64,000 bases of DNA, taken from Diadema setosum (taxonomy: Eukaryota; Echinodermata; Echinoidea; Diadematoida; Diadematidae). Within the stretch, counting starts at the first letter, position 1; the number at the start of each line of letters is the position of its first letter. Of this stretch, positions 45,287 through 58,200 are shown piece by piece. The notes below the pieces were generated by a model that had not been told where the DNA came from, made no database searches, and was given only the letters and a program-made list of their open reading frames with translations. The stretch is taken from the NCBI RefSeq assembly GCF_964275005.1, contig NC_092692.1:18129506-18193505 (forward strand), in the 5' to 3' direction. The position numbers were made by a program, and so were the translations under genes.

Positions 45287-48200
45287 TCTTAGCCCAAATT
45301 GTAAGAATATGAGACTGGCATCCCGTTTCTTCCCCCGTTCCCTTGGATAAGATGTTGTATGCGACATGTCGATGCGTCAGTATTTGTGAGTGGCATCTAT
45401 AACTCATCAGTCTGCATTACATATTGAAGGAGGCAAGTTGCACACGTTGTGGTCAGCGAGATGGGCAAATAGCCAGTGGATTGTTGACAGCAATCTTGTG
45501 TGGATGTATCCCTTCAAAAGGGAGGATGGCAGTGTTTTCTGTATCATATGAATGCCAATGTTTACACTAGAAATGTTAGTGGTTAGTTGTGTTGTACTGC
45601 ATGAACAGTTTGTGGAGCAAAATATCTAACGAGGCATGTTGTGCCCAGAACTTCATTAGAATCAGTTAGAAGACAAATCTAAGGGATTTAGGTCCTGTAT
45701 CATTCTGAGGATTGAATACTGTATCACTGACACAACCACTACTTTGTACACTAACACAGTCACCCACATGGACAAAGAAGTGGCCAACAACTTTTCACCA
45801 TATGTATTAGTAAAGATGGGTAAGTTTTTAAAAATGTGTAATTCTTATAATATAGATGGATCCTGTTATAAAGAACACCAATTCAATGAGACTTTATTAC
45901 TCTGAAAAGACTTTCCCATGTTTCTTCGAGAAGATTTTCCTAGTGTGGATGTTTTTAATAATGTTTATGCCAAAAGCCACTTGATATTTCATTTTGACAG
46001 TTTGAGTGGATTTTAACAATGAATTGTTACATCCCTTCCTTGCTTTGTTCACTACAAGACTGAAAGAATAGGCCAGGGTGATACACAACCAGGTACACAT
46101 CTTACAGTATACACATTACACACACAAACATGTGGCACGCATTGAACGCTCATGACACTTTAAAATAAGAAACTAGCATGTAACACTCGCTGTGTTGTGC
46201 AGTGTGTGAGGGCTGCAGATTTGCATCTGTAGAATGCAGTATGGCGTACCTGCTATGTACTATCTGCCATCTTACGTGTATTGTCAATGGGAGGAAGGGA
46301 CTGAATCTTTAGCTGCGATCACTGGACGCATCAACTTGTGAATAGCCAGGAGGGATTCGTAGAAAACTTGTAGCAAAAAATAATACTTTTCCCTACAGCC
46401 CTCAATACATCCTCTCTCTGTCTCCACATGATGTTTCCACTCCCGGAACCACACATAGACTATATTCATGTGGTGGTTTCAAGAAGAGTTTTCAGACACA
46501 CATGTTTACAAAGTGTATATGTTGTTAAGACTTTCTCATGGGTGCCCATGTTGATGAGATTACTTGTGATATAACAAGGATAATCTTGCAGTCCTTAGTA
46601 TCTCATTATAGCAGGATTCGCCTGTTATTTGGTTTTGATGTTATCATTGGTGCAACACCGCACAATCTCAATTCATCTCCATAGCAACAGTCTGGTGAGT
46701 TCACATAGCTACTGATGTCAGGATTCAAAAAGGTCCTTTCTGTGGGCATTGCATAAAACTCTGATTATGCAATTATGATGTGCATGCTTGTATAATTCTA
46801 TAGATCTGTAGCACGCCTATTGTATTACATAAGAGTCTATTCAGAATTAGAATAGATGTACAAAGTATTTTTAGATCGGTCAGAGAGAATTATACAGTGC
46901 CCCCTTTTCCCTGATGAGGGAGATGTACATTTTCTCAAGATGGTGCAACATTAAAATGACCACTCTTAGCAGGAAAGGAGAATTCAACCCTGTGAGGAAA
47001 GTTTTGTTGACTTTTAGGAGTTGAAGTACATTTCTAGTCACTGAAAATATTTAGAGAAATTAGACAAAGTCAGTGAACCAAGCCACATATTACCCACTGG
47101 GAATGATAATTGAGCTGTAGTGGACATGTATCCATTAAGCTATCCAAGAATTTCTCTACTGGTTGGCAAATGAGTGCATTAAGTGTCGTCAATCCCTATG
47201 TGTTTGAAATGGAAGTTCTCGTAATGATTTGCCCATAAGAGAATCAGGAGCATTCACAATCACCGATATGTTCGTGTACATTCCTAGCACAGGTGAAGGA
47301 AGTTGTAATAATTCGAACCGACACATTGAACAAACATTCTGTATTTGTGCAGGAGTTATTGAGTGAGTTTTGTCATACCTTCACTTCTCATTCTAGGGCT
47401 AATGCAGCAATGTGCATAGATGTACAATATGACATGATTCTTGTCATGGCTGGTCAATTTTGTTGCCTATTTCTCCCAAGTTTATACTGATCAGCTATTC
47501 CAGTGCTGACATATGTCGCTGCAGTTATTGTACCATCAGTCCGTCAAGGCAGAAAATTCTTAAAATGTCTGTTGACAACAAGAAGAGCATTATCACAACT
47601 TTGGGGAAGGGATATTCAAATTATTATAGTCATGCTGCAGAGCTTGATCTCTTCTACATCATGGTGTCGATTTCAAATTATTTTCATTTCAGTAAAATAT
47701 TAAAAATCATTCAACAACATTTAAATAAAGACTGACGTCAGGCATAGCAGTGAAAGCTGGCAAACAAAACAAAACAAAAATGCATGGAAAACATAAAAAG
47801 TAATGGAATTTTGTGGTTTCTCATGTTTTGATGAAACAGTGATGTTTTCAGAATTTGTTCATGCAAGTTAGATAAGATATGAGCACTGCTTGTTTTATCC
47901 GTAGTCAAAAAGATTATGTTGTCATTGAAGGCACCTTGAATATACAGTAACTAGTGAGTTTTCACATGATGGGTGTAGTACTGTCACCCACTGGCGTGTC
48001 TGCAGTCCTGTACATGTAATTGGATCAGCAGTGTCGGAAGTCCAAGGTCAGTGTAGGTCAAGGGTTATTAGGAAGTGGTCTACAGCAATCCAAATTTAGT
48101 TACAGTGCCCATGTGAAACCAAATAAACAAAGCACTGTGTGTGTGGCATGTATTCTTTCACTTCTTGTATTAATCCAAATGTTGTCAAGCTTGTGATCTC

Positions 48201-48936
48201 ACAAACTTCATCCAGTTATACAAATGTTGTTGACTGCAACACACAAGTTTACAGTATTGAATAGACGTCATATTTAGACTAGAATATGTTTTGACTTGAT
48301 CTATTTCTATTTGCTTTGTGTGGTATCTAGAACTTTGGTATAATAGTGTATGGTTTCAGCAAATGGATCTAGAGTATATACACAGATTTTGTGTCCCGAG
48401 TAGAAAAAAAAAAAAAGAGTATTCATGCATGCAGTAACACAAGAGATGAATGTAACCTTGAGTATTTATAGTTGTATGTGTCGATGAAGACCTGTGTGTG
48501 TTTTGCCTATTCACAGGACAGGATAACATTTTATATGGCAAAGGCTCTTCATAGATGAAGTTATGCGATCTTTTCACTCTCCTTGATTTGGGGATAATGT
48601 AAACCGTACATGCATAAAGTAGGACACAGTGACATTGACTTTTCTTGCAAAATTTGAGTTTTTAGTTTTTTGTCTTATCATTCCGTGATGACCCCAACAA
48701 AAACCCAATATCCCTTGCTTGGAACTGAAACTTATTTTATTGTTTCCTTCTTTACCTCAATGATTTTGAGAAAAAAAAAAGAAAATGTTAAAAGGGAAAC
48801 CAGATAGTAATGATAGCTACATGTATGTGCTCTCATCAGGGTAAGCCGTAGCAAATTAATATTAAAAAAAGGTAGCTGTGATACAAACTTGACATGGTAT
48901 GTACTGTAGTGTGATCACATGACACCCTTGGGCATG

Positions 48937-49157
48937 TAGTATAAAACCAGAAACATTTGCGGCTTGAAACTTTCACCAATTGGAGCTGACGGCCTCTTTC
49001 GCAGCATGACCGTGCATGATAGAGTACAGCATTTTATTGGCTTTCAGTGCATTGTGTAGATGAAAACTTTCGCGTGCATAGTCCACTTTTGCAAATCTTG
49101 GCTCCTCAAAAACTTTGTGAGAATTTCACACTCGCTAAAATTTCTGGTTTTACACTA
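48937..49157. repeat. MITE-like element, TAGTATAAAACCAGAAA ends
   Basis: The left end TAGTATAAAACCAGAAACAT and the right end AAATTTCTGGTTTTACACTA are inverted. Internal GAAACTTTC and GAAAACTTTCGCG words recall 29123-29306 and 38478-38655. Confidence 0.8.
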
Positions 49158-49662
49158 TTCATATCAGGGTCAAAAGAGTGGAAAATGACAGCTGTGTGCT
49201 CTGCTACTAGGATTGATTGGTAAGAACTTGGATGTGTGCATAACTGATTTCTAGGGAGTGTATTGTATTTACATTACATGCACTTGATTGTTGTTCGGCA
49301 ACAAGTGACTCTAGTCAGCTAAAATGCTGCTCTTTTCGAGATTCACGTTCTGTGAATCTCACAGTAGTTCAGTGTTTTGGGTTGGTTTGGTTGTTTTTCT
49401 TTTCTGCCTATGGCTGCCTTCTATTAAATGTTTGCAATGCCAGTTTAAATATGTTGCCAACCACACACTGTGTCTCCACATGCCCACTGATGCCAAACAT
49501 GTTTGAACAAGCCTTATGCCAGAAACTTCAAGATTGTGAAGATCCTTTTGACTCGACAGACAGGTGCAACTAAAATGATCCTGGCAGAAGAATCGGTGTG
49601 GTGGTGGTTTGCTACATCTGTTGCAGTAGTGTGCACAGGTGGGAGATAATCAAGGACATGAC

Positions 49663-49893
49663 ACAGTAGTGCTAGTTTGCAGGCACAAACCCTTGTGGGT
49701 CGTAAAGGAGTCTGCGCCAAAAAGACTACATGCACCACTACTGGCACTATCCCATAGGCCGTGTACTGTGGCTGCTCTCTGTTGGGAGCAGCTACAGTGG
49801 AGGGATTATATGTAAAGACCATGAAATAGATGCTTTGGCACAGACTCTTTTACGACCGTCAAGGATTTGTGCTTGCAAACTACAGTAGTGCAG
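49663..49893. repeat. MITE-like element, CAGTAGTGCTAGTTTGC ends
   Basis: A left arm of about 58 bases (starting ACAGTAGTGCTAGTTTGCAG and including GTCGTAAAGGAGTCTG) is repeated inverted at the right (CAGACTCTTTTACGAC then GCAAACTACAGTAGTG). It is about 230 bp. Confidence 0.85.
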
Positions 49894-51144
49894 TGTACAG
49901 TTGAAATTGTAATGTGATGTTTTTCTGAATGATGCACAAACTGTTTGTTTTTTAAATGGAACTTTGTTTTTATGAACATTGCCCCTGGATGTTTACAACA
50001 ACAACAACAACAACAAAAGAAATCAGATGATATTGTAATTATAAACAAATTCAGCACTCCCAAGAGCAGTTAGGTGAAGTCCAGTGGACATGATATAATC
50101 TTGGAGCATCTTGTGGCATGTCTAGCTGTTGAATGTCAGCTCAAAATTGGACATAATGGGTGTAAAGTCAACCTTGAACAAGCCAAAAGATATGCTATCT
50201 CGAAGAAAACTCTACCCTGGATGGATATAATCATGTCAATTCTATTATCCAAGTGTAAATTCACAAAAGTTGAAGGATTTGCTCCGGTAGCTTTGGATTC
50301 AACACCTTAATAATAAAAGTCGACTGTATATTTAGTCAGGTCTGTGAATGTGCTCAGCATTTGATAATTAGCCTCGAGTAGCATCTGGTGGAAACTTTAC
50401 AGCTAATTCAAGTCTTACTTCTTCACAAAGCACAAAAGTATGTACAACCCGTGTGCATCACAAAATGAACCAGCTGTGGGTATTAGCAGGACCAAATTGT
50501 GTCAAAGTGATGGGATTTTACCCTCTGGTACTCTTCACTTTACAGTATAAAGATTTACTAGCCTTTAAAAGAGTGGTCTATATGGGAGCAAACACACTTA
50601 TAATGCACAGTGTGATGGTCCATCGTACCGCGCAAAATGAAAGTGGAAATTGTGTGTGTTGAAATGTAGTAAGAACTTGACATGTGCAATGGGTAGTGTC
50701 ATTTTAAACACTGTAGGGAGAATTCAGTCTCTTATGCAAATCAGAAAGAGGAGTTAGATAGTCATGGTTTATATTATAATCATTTTATTGTAGTATATGT
50801 AAAACATTGTATTGTTATTTCAGGTGAATGTTACCACAAAAAAAAAAAAAGATATGTAATTAAATCAGAAAATAGACATGCTTGCTTTTGAAAGTTGTTT
50901 TTGATTCGTTGTGTTGTTTCATTTCATTATATTGGATGTGGCAGATGTGGCAGCCACAACCATTTGATCGAGGCCTACCTGCTAGCATACCTAGTTTTAC
51001 GTTGTCACATTTCTTTTTGCTTTTTTTTTTGTGATGGATCTGAATTTTAATTAATGGCTCTACAATTTGTATATTTTAGGGGAAATGAAATATGTTAAGT
51101 GGTCACTATACAAATGTTTGACTGTACATATGTAATTGTATTAG

Positions 51145-51437
51145 TGCTTTTAACTTTCTATGAGATATCAAGAAATGCAAAGTTTATTTGACGAAAATCA
51201 GTTGTGGAATGGCTGAGATATATCCAAAAACAAAGTGATCGTAACATAATAAAAGGTGGATTCCACCTTTTATTAGGTTTGCTCTGTTTTGGATATCTTG
51301 ACCATTTCAAAACCAATTTTCATCAGATAAACGTTGAAATTCCTCGTGGAATTACATGCTCTTTCATATTTCACAAGAGGGTTCTCATTATCTCACCCGG
51401 AAATGTTAGAAACCAAAGTTATACGAGCCCTTTAAAG
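51145..51437. repeat. Dispersed AAAGGGATGGTACAG-type element, 5'-truncated copy 3
   Basis: It lacks the left terminus but carries the internal blocks of the other two copies (TTTATTTGACGAAAATC, TGTTTTGGATATCT, CATTATCTCACC). Its central hairpin is AAAAGGTGGATTCCACCTTT. Confidence 0.8.
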
Positions 51438-51811
51438 CCAAATCAAAGTTCTAGTATGCCAGCAGAACTACAGTATCTATTATTGCTCTGAAATGTACAC
51501 ATATGCATATTGAGATGTATGAAATAACACTGTACTAACATGATTTCAGTTGGGTAACGATGAAAATGCAAAATATAAATTTATTGGCCGTAAAGGATCG
51601 TCAGAACTCCAAGGGCACGATTGATCATCATTTCACATTCTACCTTCCCACAATGCTGAACGAAGGGTTACGGAGAGGGCTCTTCGGAATAAAAGTTGTG
51701 TACTATGATCAAAATTATTTTACACCTTTGACATCAAAAACACTCTAAAAGAACTCATCATTCTATTAAATTGCATCAGCCAGGTAAGTTTCGTGTAGTC
51801 CCTTTTGATTT

Positions 51812-51999
51812 ATAGTGCACTCCCACTATAACAAACACAATTATAACAAAATTCTGTTTACAACGAAGTAAAAATTCAGGCGCAAGATATATCCGCTCCA
51901 TGTTTAGTTATCGTTCATTTGTTCGGTATAACAAAATGTTGATATACAAAAGAAAACTGCCAGTCCTGAGGACTTTGTTACGACGGGAGTCCACTGTAT
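51812..51999. repeat. GTTATAACG-type MITE-like element, inverted copy
   Basis: The ends ATAGTGCACTCCCACTATAA and ACGACGGGAGTCCACTGTAT are inverted. It carries GAAAACTGCCAGTCCTGAGG, the reverse orientation of the block in 28700-28889. Confidence 0.8.
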
Positions 52000-52651
52000 T
52001 GGAGGGAAATGCCAAGTAATCGAAGATAAATTTTGAGCCCTTCCAAGAACTATGTTTTGGCTTTAAGTCAAATACAGACTGTGTGGCAGAGACCTTGTAG
52101 AGGGGGAAATCCCTTTATCTCATTGCTAATCCATTGTGATTCCATGCCACGAGCAGTTACTGCAATACTCAACTGTGCCATATCTCCTCTCGCTGATCAT
52201 CTCAAGCTCGCATACACAAAACATACACACATAGACAAACACAAATTCACACCGACAGACACACAAACACATAGAATACTGTAACAGAAAGAAATGCAAT
52301 GGGGGCACCGCTGTCACAACATAACTCCAAAACATGTAAGAGGAGATAATGTAAGAGGAGATAAGAGGAGATAATATCTATGTGACATTATAAGGGAATT
52401 CAGCTGTCAGTGTGCATGGTTTTGAGTACACTTGAAGGATTTTAATGTGTACTGACTTACAGGCAAAGTGCATAGTTTTAGGAACATTTACTGTAGCCTA
52501 TTCATTTCTATCATGGAAGGTATAATTTCACACCATAATTTTTGCTCCAAATATCAGTTGTAATACAGTGTATCTAACTCTAGGCCAGATGGACCGTCTG
52601 TACCGAGGGTAGCCGAGTTCCTGTCAAGATCTCACCTACTGTATCAATTTT

Positions 52652-53757
52652 ATTGTCCCCGCAGAACGAGTTCGAGCAGGGGACTATGAAATGGGCTCCG
52701 TACGTGTGTGTGTCTGTGTGTCCGTCTGTCTGTGTGTGCGTCCGTCCGTCTGTCTGTGTGTGCGTCCGTGTGTGATCAAAATGTTCAATTTGCTACTTCT
52801 CTGTCATTTATGAGCCAATTTTGATTCTGTTTGCTTTATATGATAGCACTACATGGGAGCTTTGAAACTTCTACACAAAATTTCAGTTGTGACCTTTGAC
52901 CTTGACCTTTGACCTATATTGTACATTTTGCTTCAAAATGCTACTCCTTCGCCATTTCTAACCCTATTTCGATTCCGTTTGCTTTATGTGATGGCACTAG
53001 GTGAGGGCTTCAAAACTTCTACACAGAATTTTGACCTTTGACTTCTTTAACCTTTGACCTTGATTTTTGACCTATATTGTACATTGGCTACAAAATGCTA
53101 CTCCTTCGCCATTTCTAACCCGATTTTGATTCCGTTTGCTCTATGTGATGGCACTTGGTGAGGGCTTCAAAACTTCTACACAGAATTTCGACCTTTGACT
53201 TCTTTGACCTTTGACCTTGATTTTTGACCTTATGTTTGTACATTTTGCTACAAAATGCTACTCCTTCGCCATTTCTAACCCGATTTCGATTCCGTTTGCT
53301 TTATGTGATGGCACTAGGTGAGGGCTTCAAAACTTCTACACAGAATTTTGACCTTTGACTTCTTTGACCTTTGACCTTGATTTTTGACCTGTATTGTACA
53401 TTTTACAACAAAATGCTACTTCTTCGCCATTTCTGACCCGATTTCACTTTCGTTTGCTTTATGTGATGGCACTAGGTGAGGGCTTCAAAACTAGCTACAC
53501 AGAATTTTGACCCTTGACATCTTTGACCTTTGACCTTGATTTTTGACCTTTATTGTACATTGGCTACAAAATGCCACTCCTTCGCCATATCTAACCCGAT
53601 TTCGATTCCGTTTGCTTTATGTGATGGCACTTGGTGAGGGCTTCAAAACTTCCACACAGAATTTTGACCTTTGACTTCTTTGACCTTTGACCTTGAGTTT
53701 TTACCTATATTGTACATTTTGCTACTAAATGCTACTTCCGGCGGGGACATATATTAC
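52652..53757. mobile_element. 1.1-kb non-autonomous element with tandem 150-160 bp monomers rich in TGACCTTTGACC
   Basis: The ends ATTGTCCCCGC and GCGGGGACATAT are inverted. After a GTCCGTCTGTCTGTGTG tract come about six monomers of 150-160 bp, recognisable by TTCGCCATTTCTAACCC at about 52951, 53108, 53268, 53426 and 53584, plus a diverged first one near 52802. Each monomer has TTTGCTTTATGTGATGGCAC, GGGCTTCAAAACTTCTACAC and TTTGACCTTTGACCTTGATT. No reading frame is seen. It looks like a non-autonomous DNA transposon with an internal satellite. Confidence 0.8.
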
Positions 53758-54457
53758 GCACTGCGTAATTTCTACTTTTCCTTGTGTACAAATGAAAGTG
53801 TTCAATTTTTCAGCCTCATGCAGGCTTAAAGAGCTGCCTGAATATCCACAATTTCCTGATGTACCCAAATGCATTTCCTCATTTGATTGGGTCCAAATAT
53901 ACTGTAGAAGTGATGTCACCATTCAGTTGTATGTCCTTTAGTATTGCCCTTGCAGTCTACTCTCCTCTACTTGAGCAACATTCTCGATGTAGTTTCACAA
54001 GCTGGCTTTGAGAGGCTATAAACATTGGTTTCATGAGGCTATACATTATTATACATTTATTTTATGTGTTGTGTGCCATCCGGATTGATAATGTTCAGTG
54101 TGTACCGAGAGTCTGTCAAAAAGTACTATGGGCTCATTGAGAAACAAAACCTGGGCAGATCATGTGCAGCACATTTGCACGACTACAGAACAGATTGAGC
54201 AACATTACTGCTAAAGACTGCAACTCTTGCAACATCCCGTGCTGTAAAGTTTGAGGATATCTGAGCATGTAACTGACTGAACTTTGGTTTTAAGATCACT
54301 TCTGCGTGCTTGACAAGCAATATTCTGTTGCGCAATTCATTGTCTAAAAAAAAAAAAAATCCCCCGGCAATTTCTGCTCTGCCGTTTCCTGCAATTCTCG
54401 AGAGAGATGTAGGAAGTTGTCAAGGAAATGAAAGCCATATGACAGACATTTGCTTTC

Positions 54458-54640
54458 CAGGGCCCCGTTGCTAGAAACTTTGCTTTTAAACGCAACTTGC
54501 AACAGATTGTCACTGGCCAATCAAAATCATTGTTGCATGCATGTTTTCTTAATAGGGCAGACCCTGAGCCAATCAGAATGGTAGTTTCAAAATTAGCAAT
54601 TATTTGCAATTGATTGCAACTTTCTTGCAACGGGGCCCAG
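54458..54640. repeat. Inverted repeat, CAGGGCCCCGTTGC ends
   Basis: The left end CAGGGCCCCGTTGCTAGAAA and the right end CTTGCAACGGGGCCCAG are inverted. Facing CCAATCAAAAT/GAGCCAATCAGAATG words occur inside. It is about 180 bp. Confidence 0.8.
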
Positions 54641-54723
54641 GAGTCTGATGGCATGCGTTTACACTATTAGATGATTCTCACCACGAGTCACATGACAACT
54701 CTGCAACAATTTCTCGCACATCA

Positions 54724-54726
54724 ATC

Positions 54727-54771
<45 letters not shown>
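54724..54771. repeat. TCAA tetranucleotide microsatellite
   Basis: An almost pure ATCA/TCAA run. Confidence 0.95.
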
Positions 54772-54842
54772 CCTTTGGCATAGGAGTCCTAACATCACAA
54801 ACAGTCTGTACCAACTTTTCTCACTGGCAAAATATTCTGTCA

Positions 54843-54848
54843 TTTATT
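54843..54848 (-). terminator. Candidate polyadenylation signal of the EME gene
   Basis: On the minus strand AATAAA lies about 270 bases after the stop codon. Confidence 0.4.
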
Positions 54849-55116
54849 AGTTCCAGACAGTCCACCTCAAAAACATTGCAAAATGTCCATCCAACTTGCA
54901 ACATGTCAAGTGTCAAACATACTGCTGCCTGTATTGGTTTGTAAAGTTCATTGTTGAAAAACTGCTGCAAACACGGGCTACACGAGTTGATGTCTGGACA
55001 GTCTGGATTTGTGCTGGCTTTCGTCGGCTACTGAGGTCTGGTCATTTTGCTGATGGAGGGCAGGAGTAGAATTCATCGAAAAAGGGGGGGGGGGGGGAGG
55101 AAATCTTGCAGTTGTG

Positions 55117-55224
55117 TCACAGCCCCATCTCACCATCCCTTGAGGTGAAGAAGTTGTACACCCTCTTGGAGAGTTCTGGTCCGACTCTTCTCGACGTGGC
55201 CAGAACGCCTTCACCTCTCCGCAC
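55117..55224 (-). CDS. EME1: EME last coding exon
   Basis: The acceptor is CCAG|GTGCGG. It encodes VRRGEGVLATSRRVGPELSK and ends SRDGEMGL before TGA at 55119-55117. Confidence 0.93.
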   Translation of the reverse strand: MRRGEGVLATSRRVGPELSKRVYNFFTSRDGEMGL

Positions 55225-58200
55225 CTGGAGGGAACAACGATAACGTGCCATAAATTTCCTTGATTAAAAAACTGTTGGAACAAAGAGAAATTGAAATTCA
55301 GAGCAAGGTTTTCATTTCAGAGCACAGGCAGCTCCCATCATGAGGAAGTCCTCATGACTGGAAGTTTTCTTTCATAATACAGTTATCAAAATTTGGTTAT
55401 ATCTGAACAAATGAAGTGTATAAAGAAATCTAGCTGATAATTTTGGGTCCAAAATCTTACTTTGTTTTTATCTGAAATTTTGTTATAACCGTGTTCATTA
55501 TAACAGGAGTACACCGTAATGAATTTTGTTTTTGTAAGAAAAGTCAAATCTCAGTTTTGAGAGTGACTAAAAATTGCTGTGTTTGCTTTGGTATCGAGCG
55601 TAGGCAAAGATGACTCACATAAGAAACCAGAGTAGGACCTCTGCACTTCATGTTTCAAGTACTCACTTGATAATATTAATGTTCATTACAACCCACAAGA
55701 AAATGACCTTATCATGTGGTAGCTTTATAATGGCCATTTCTGTGCAGGTGTCTGTCAGCAAAATCATTTTTCTTCTTATTATCATCCAACTTTGATGGGC
55801 ATAACTCAAAGCCTACACTTTTCCTTTCGCCACAATTAGGTAAATCCCCAACATTCATTGCATTTATAGTATAACTTGAAAACAGGTGGGTCCATACAAG
55901 TATGGAAATATTTTTTTATATATCACTTCATTTAAATTGTTGCTGTATGAAAAAAAAAAAAATCATTCAAATCTTAATGTAAGACAGAATGACACACATT
56001 GATTTGCTCTGAAAAAAACTGAACAACAAATGATAATTGATTCTAGTGTTTTTAAAGATTAGAATTTATTCATGCCTTAGGATGACATTGTTTACCATAT
56101 ATAAATGATAGGGTGTTTTTGTTCTGTCAAATGCCATGGTCAATCAAGCTTTTGCTTTCGCATGGACTTATATTTTTATATGAAATGATAAAAGATATTA
56201 TTTCCATTTACCACAATGTCTTGAAGGAGCTTCTTGGCGGCATCTTCATTTGGACACCTTTTGTATGCCTAGAGGAAAAGATTGAAATAGCAGCAAAAGA
56301 AGGAAACCAATAACTACATAAAAAGTTTTCAACAAGCTCTTCACATGCTAAATAGTATAAAAACAGCTGTGGTACAGCATCTTTGTCAACCCCCTTTTTT
56401 TTTTAAATTTGTGAGTATGTGTGTATGGGTTTATGCAGGTAGAGGTGCAACTGCTCAGTAATGTTTGTCTGCAATACAGAAAGCAATCTTCTTATGTAAG
56501 AGGGAGCATAGGTAGCGAATTGCAAGGCACTGGCATTGCATTGTATATCATGCAATTCAGTGTGTAGACTATCAGTCCACATCATACTGTACGAGCTGAA
56601 ATTTTCGCGTACAGATATTTTCGCGAACAGATATTTTCGCGAATTGCTACTTGGAGGACATTTTCATGTGTTGTTAATTTCGCGGTTGCCAGGGTCTAAC
56701 TGAACGTACTTATTCGCACGTTGTTATTTTTGCAGTTCAAAGGTGATTTGCGAAATTTGCAAAAATAAAACCACCGCGAAAATGTCAGCTTGTACAGTAT
56801 CAAGTACCGCTGTCAAAACATACAAATTAGAAACATTTGTTTCTGAAAGAAAAAAAAAAAAAGAGGAAGGATAAGTGAAAGCAGCAAAATGAAAGCAAAT
56901 GTTAGAGATGAAAGAATGAGTCACCACATGAAAGAAAAGGCAACTGTCAGCAAAAAAGGAAAGCTTGAGGTGAAGAACTATAACATAATCTCCATAGTCA
57001 GGACTCTGCTCCATATGTGACCGTGCACCTCAAAACGAACATAAAGTCGCACACACTGATTTTGCGTGAGGACTGAAAATAAGTGAAATGGGTCAACCTA
57101 ACCGAACTTGACTTTTTCATATTTTCTGAAAGAGCGGGTCTTCTTTTACATTATGCTAAAATTTGGTATCATAAAACTGGCAGGAAAGTGTGTTTTTTTT
57201 AGCAGTTTATCTCGGACATTTTAGGTAGAAGAGTGTGATTAGGTGCGTCTTTACAATCCCTTTTTCATTTCTGAAAAACCTTGTCCACACTTTTCATTTT
57301 CAACTCTAATAACTTTTGAAAGGATAGTGCTACTGCTTTGAAAGTTGGAATTAAATATGGACAGAATGTGCTAATGAGGCATGCTTAATTTCAGTTTAAT
57401 CTGATAATCCCTTCATTGTTGTTACTCTTGTGGTTTACTTCCTGTTTTTTGTCCCATTCATCACACAGCCATCACGGTTTGGTAAAGATTAATCGCTTGA
57501 ATAGACACTGTACCTCAGAGCCCCTTTTCTCAGTTCACACTTTTCCTGAGTTTGTGCTTTCTTTGCAATATTTAGATAGGTTAGGAGAGTCCATTTGATT
57601 TGAGTTATGCATCATTTTAAAGCTTAAAGTCTGCTCTTTCAGAATATGGTCTTAACTAAAAATTCATGTCTGGCGACGTTTTGTTTGTTTTGAGGTGCAG
57701 GGTCACATATGTAGTATACACAGAAAATTCTAGAGCAACTTATGCACACACACACAATGAAATGTGTAGCAAGAAATAAGAAGTCAATACTTTGGCTGTT
57801 TTAGACTCAAAAAGATTTTCAGAGTAAGTTTTCCAGAGATAAAATCTGCCTTACATTGCTGCTTTATTCCTGCTATAGTCAAGCACAATAAACAAACATT
57901 ACGGAAGGACTCGCCATTGAAACAAAACAAAATTCCCACGAAGGTGAAACGAAACAAAATTCCCACAATTAGCTACTAATGGCCAATTGTGGAGTCTGCA
58001 TAGCATATCACATGATGGTGGAAACCCACCATAAACCGAAACCAAAAGAAACTGAACCAACCTGCACAAGGAGCTGAGGAGAGGGATACTGCGATACGAC
58101 TGCCGATGCGATCTCCGGGCTGACGTTCCGGAACTGCATGAACTGCTGCTTCCAAACCTTGAGAAGCCCCTGGCCATCTTTGGTCACCCTGACTCCGCCC

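Larger units (their letters stand above)
45287..54842. other. SPSB3 3' UTR and convergent intergenic stretch
   Basis: No exon seen on either strand. Candidate AATAAA signals for SPSB3 are distant (47724, 48122), so either the 3' UTR is long or a variant signal is used. The stretch contains inverted-repeat elements at 48937-49157, 49663-49893, 51145-51437, 51812-51999 and 54458-54640, the DR1-rich element at 52652-53757 and a TCAA microsatellite. Confidence 0.5.
56269..58061 (-). other. EME1: EME intron (third visible)
   Basis: GT-AG intron of about 1.8 kb. Two inverted-repeat elements (56585-56798 and 57012-57711) occupy about half of it. Confidence 0.85.

Noticed and set aside
45330..45400. 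CCCTTGGATAAGATGTTGTA, similar to part of the SINE body
   Set aside because: The match is too short and no tRNA-like head is present; at most a fragment.
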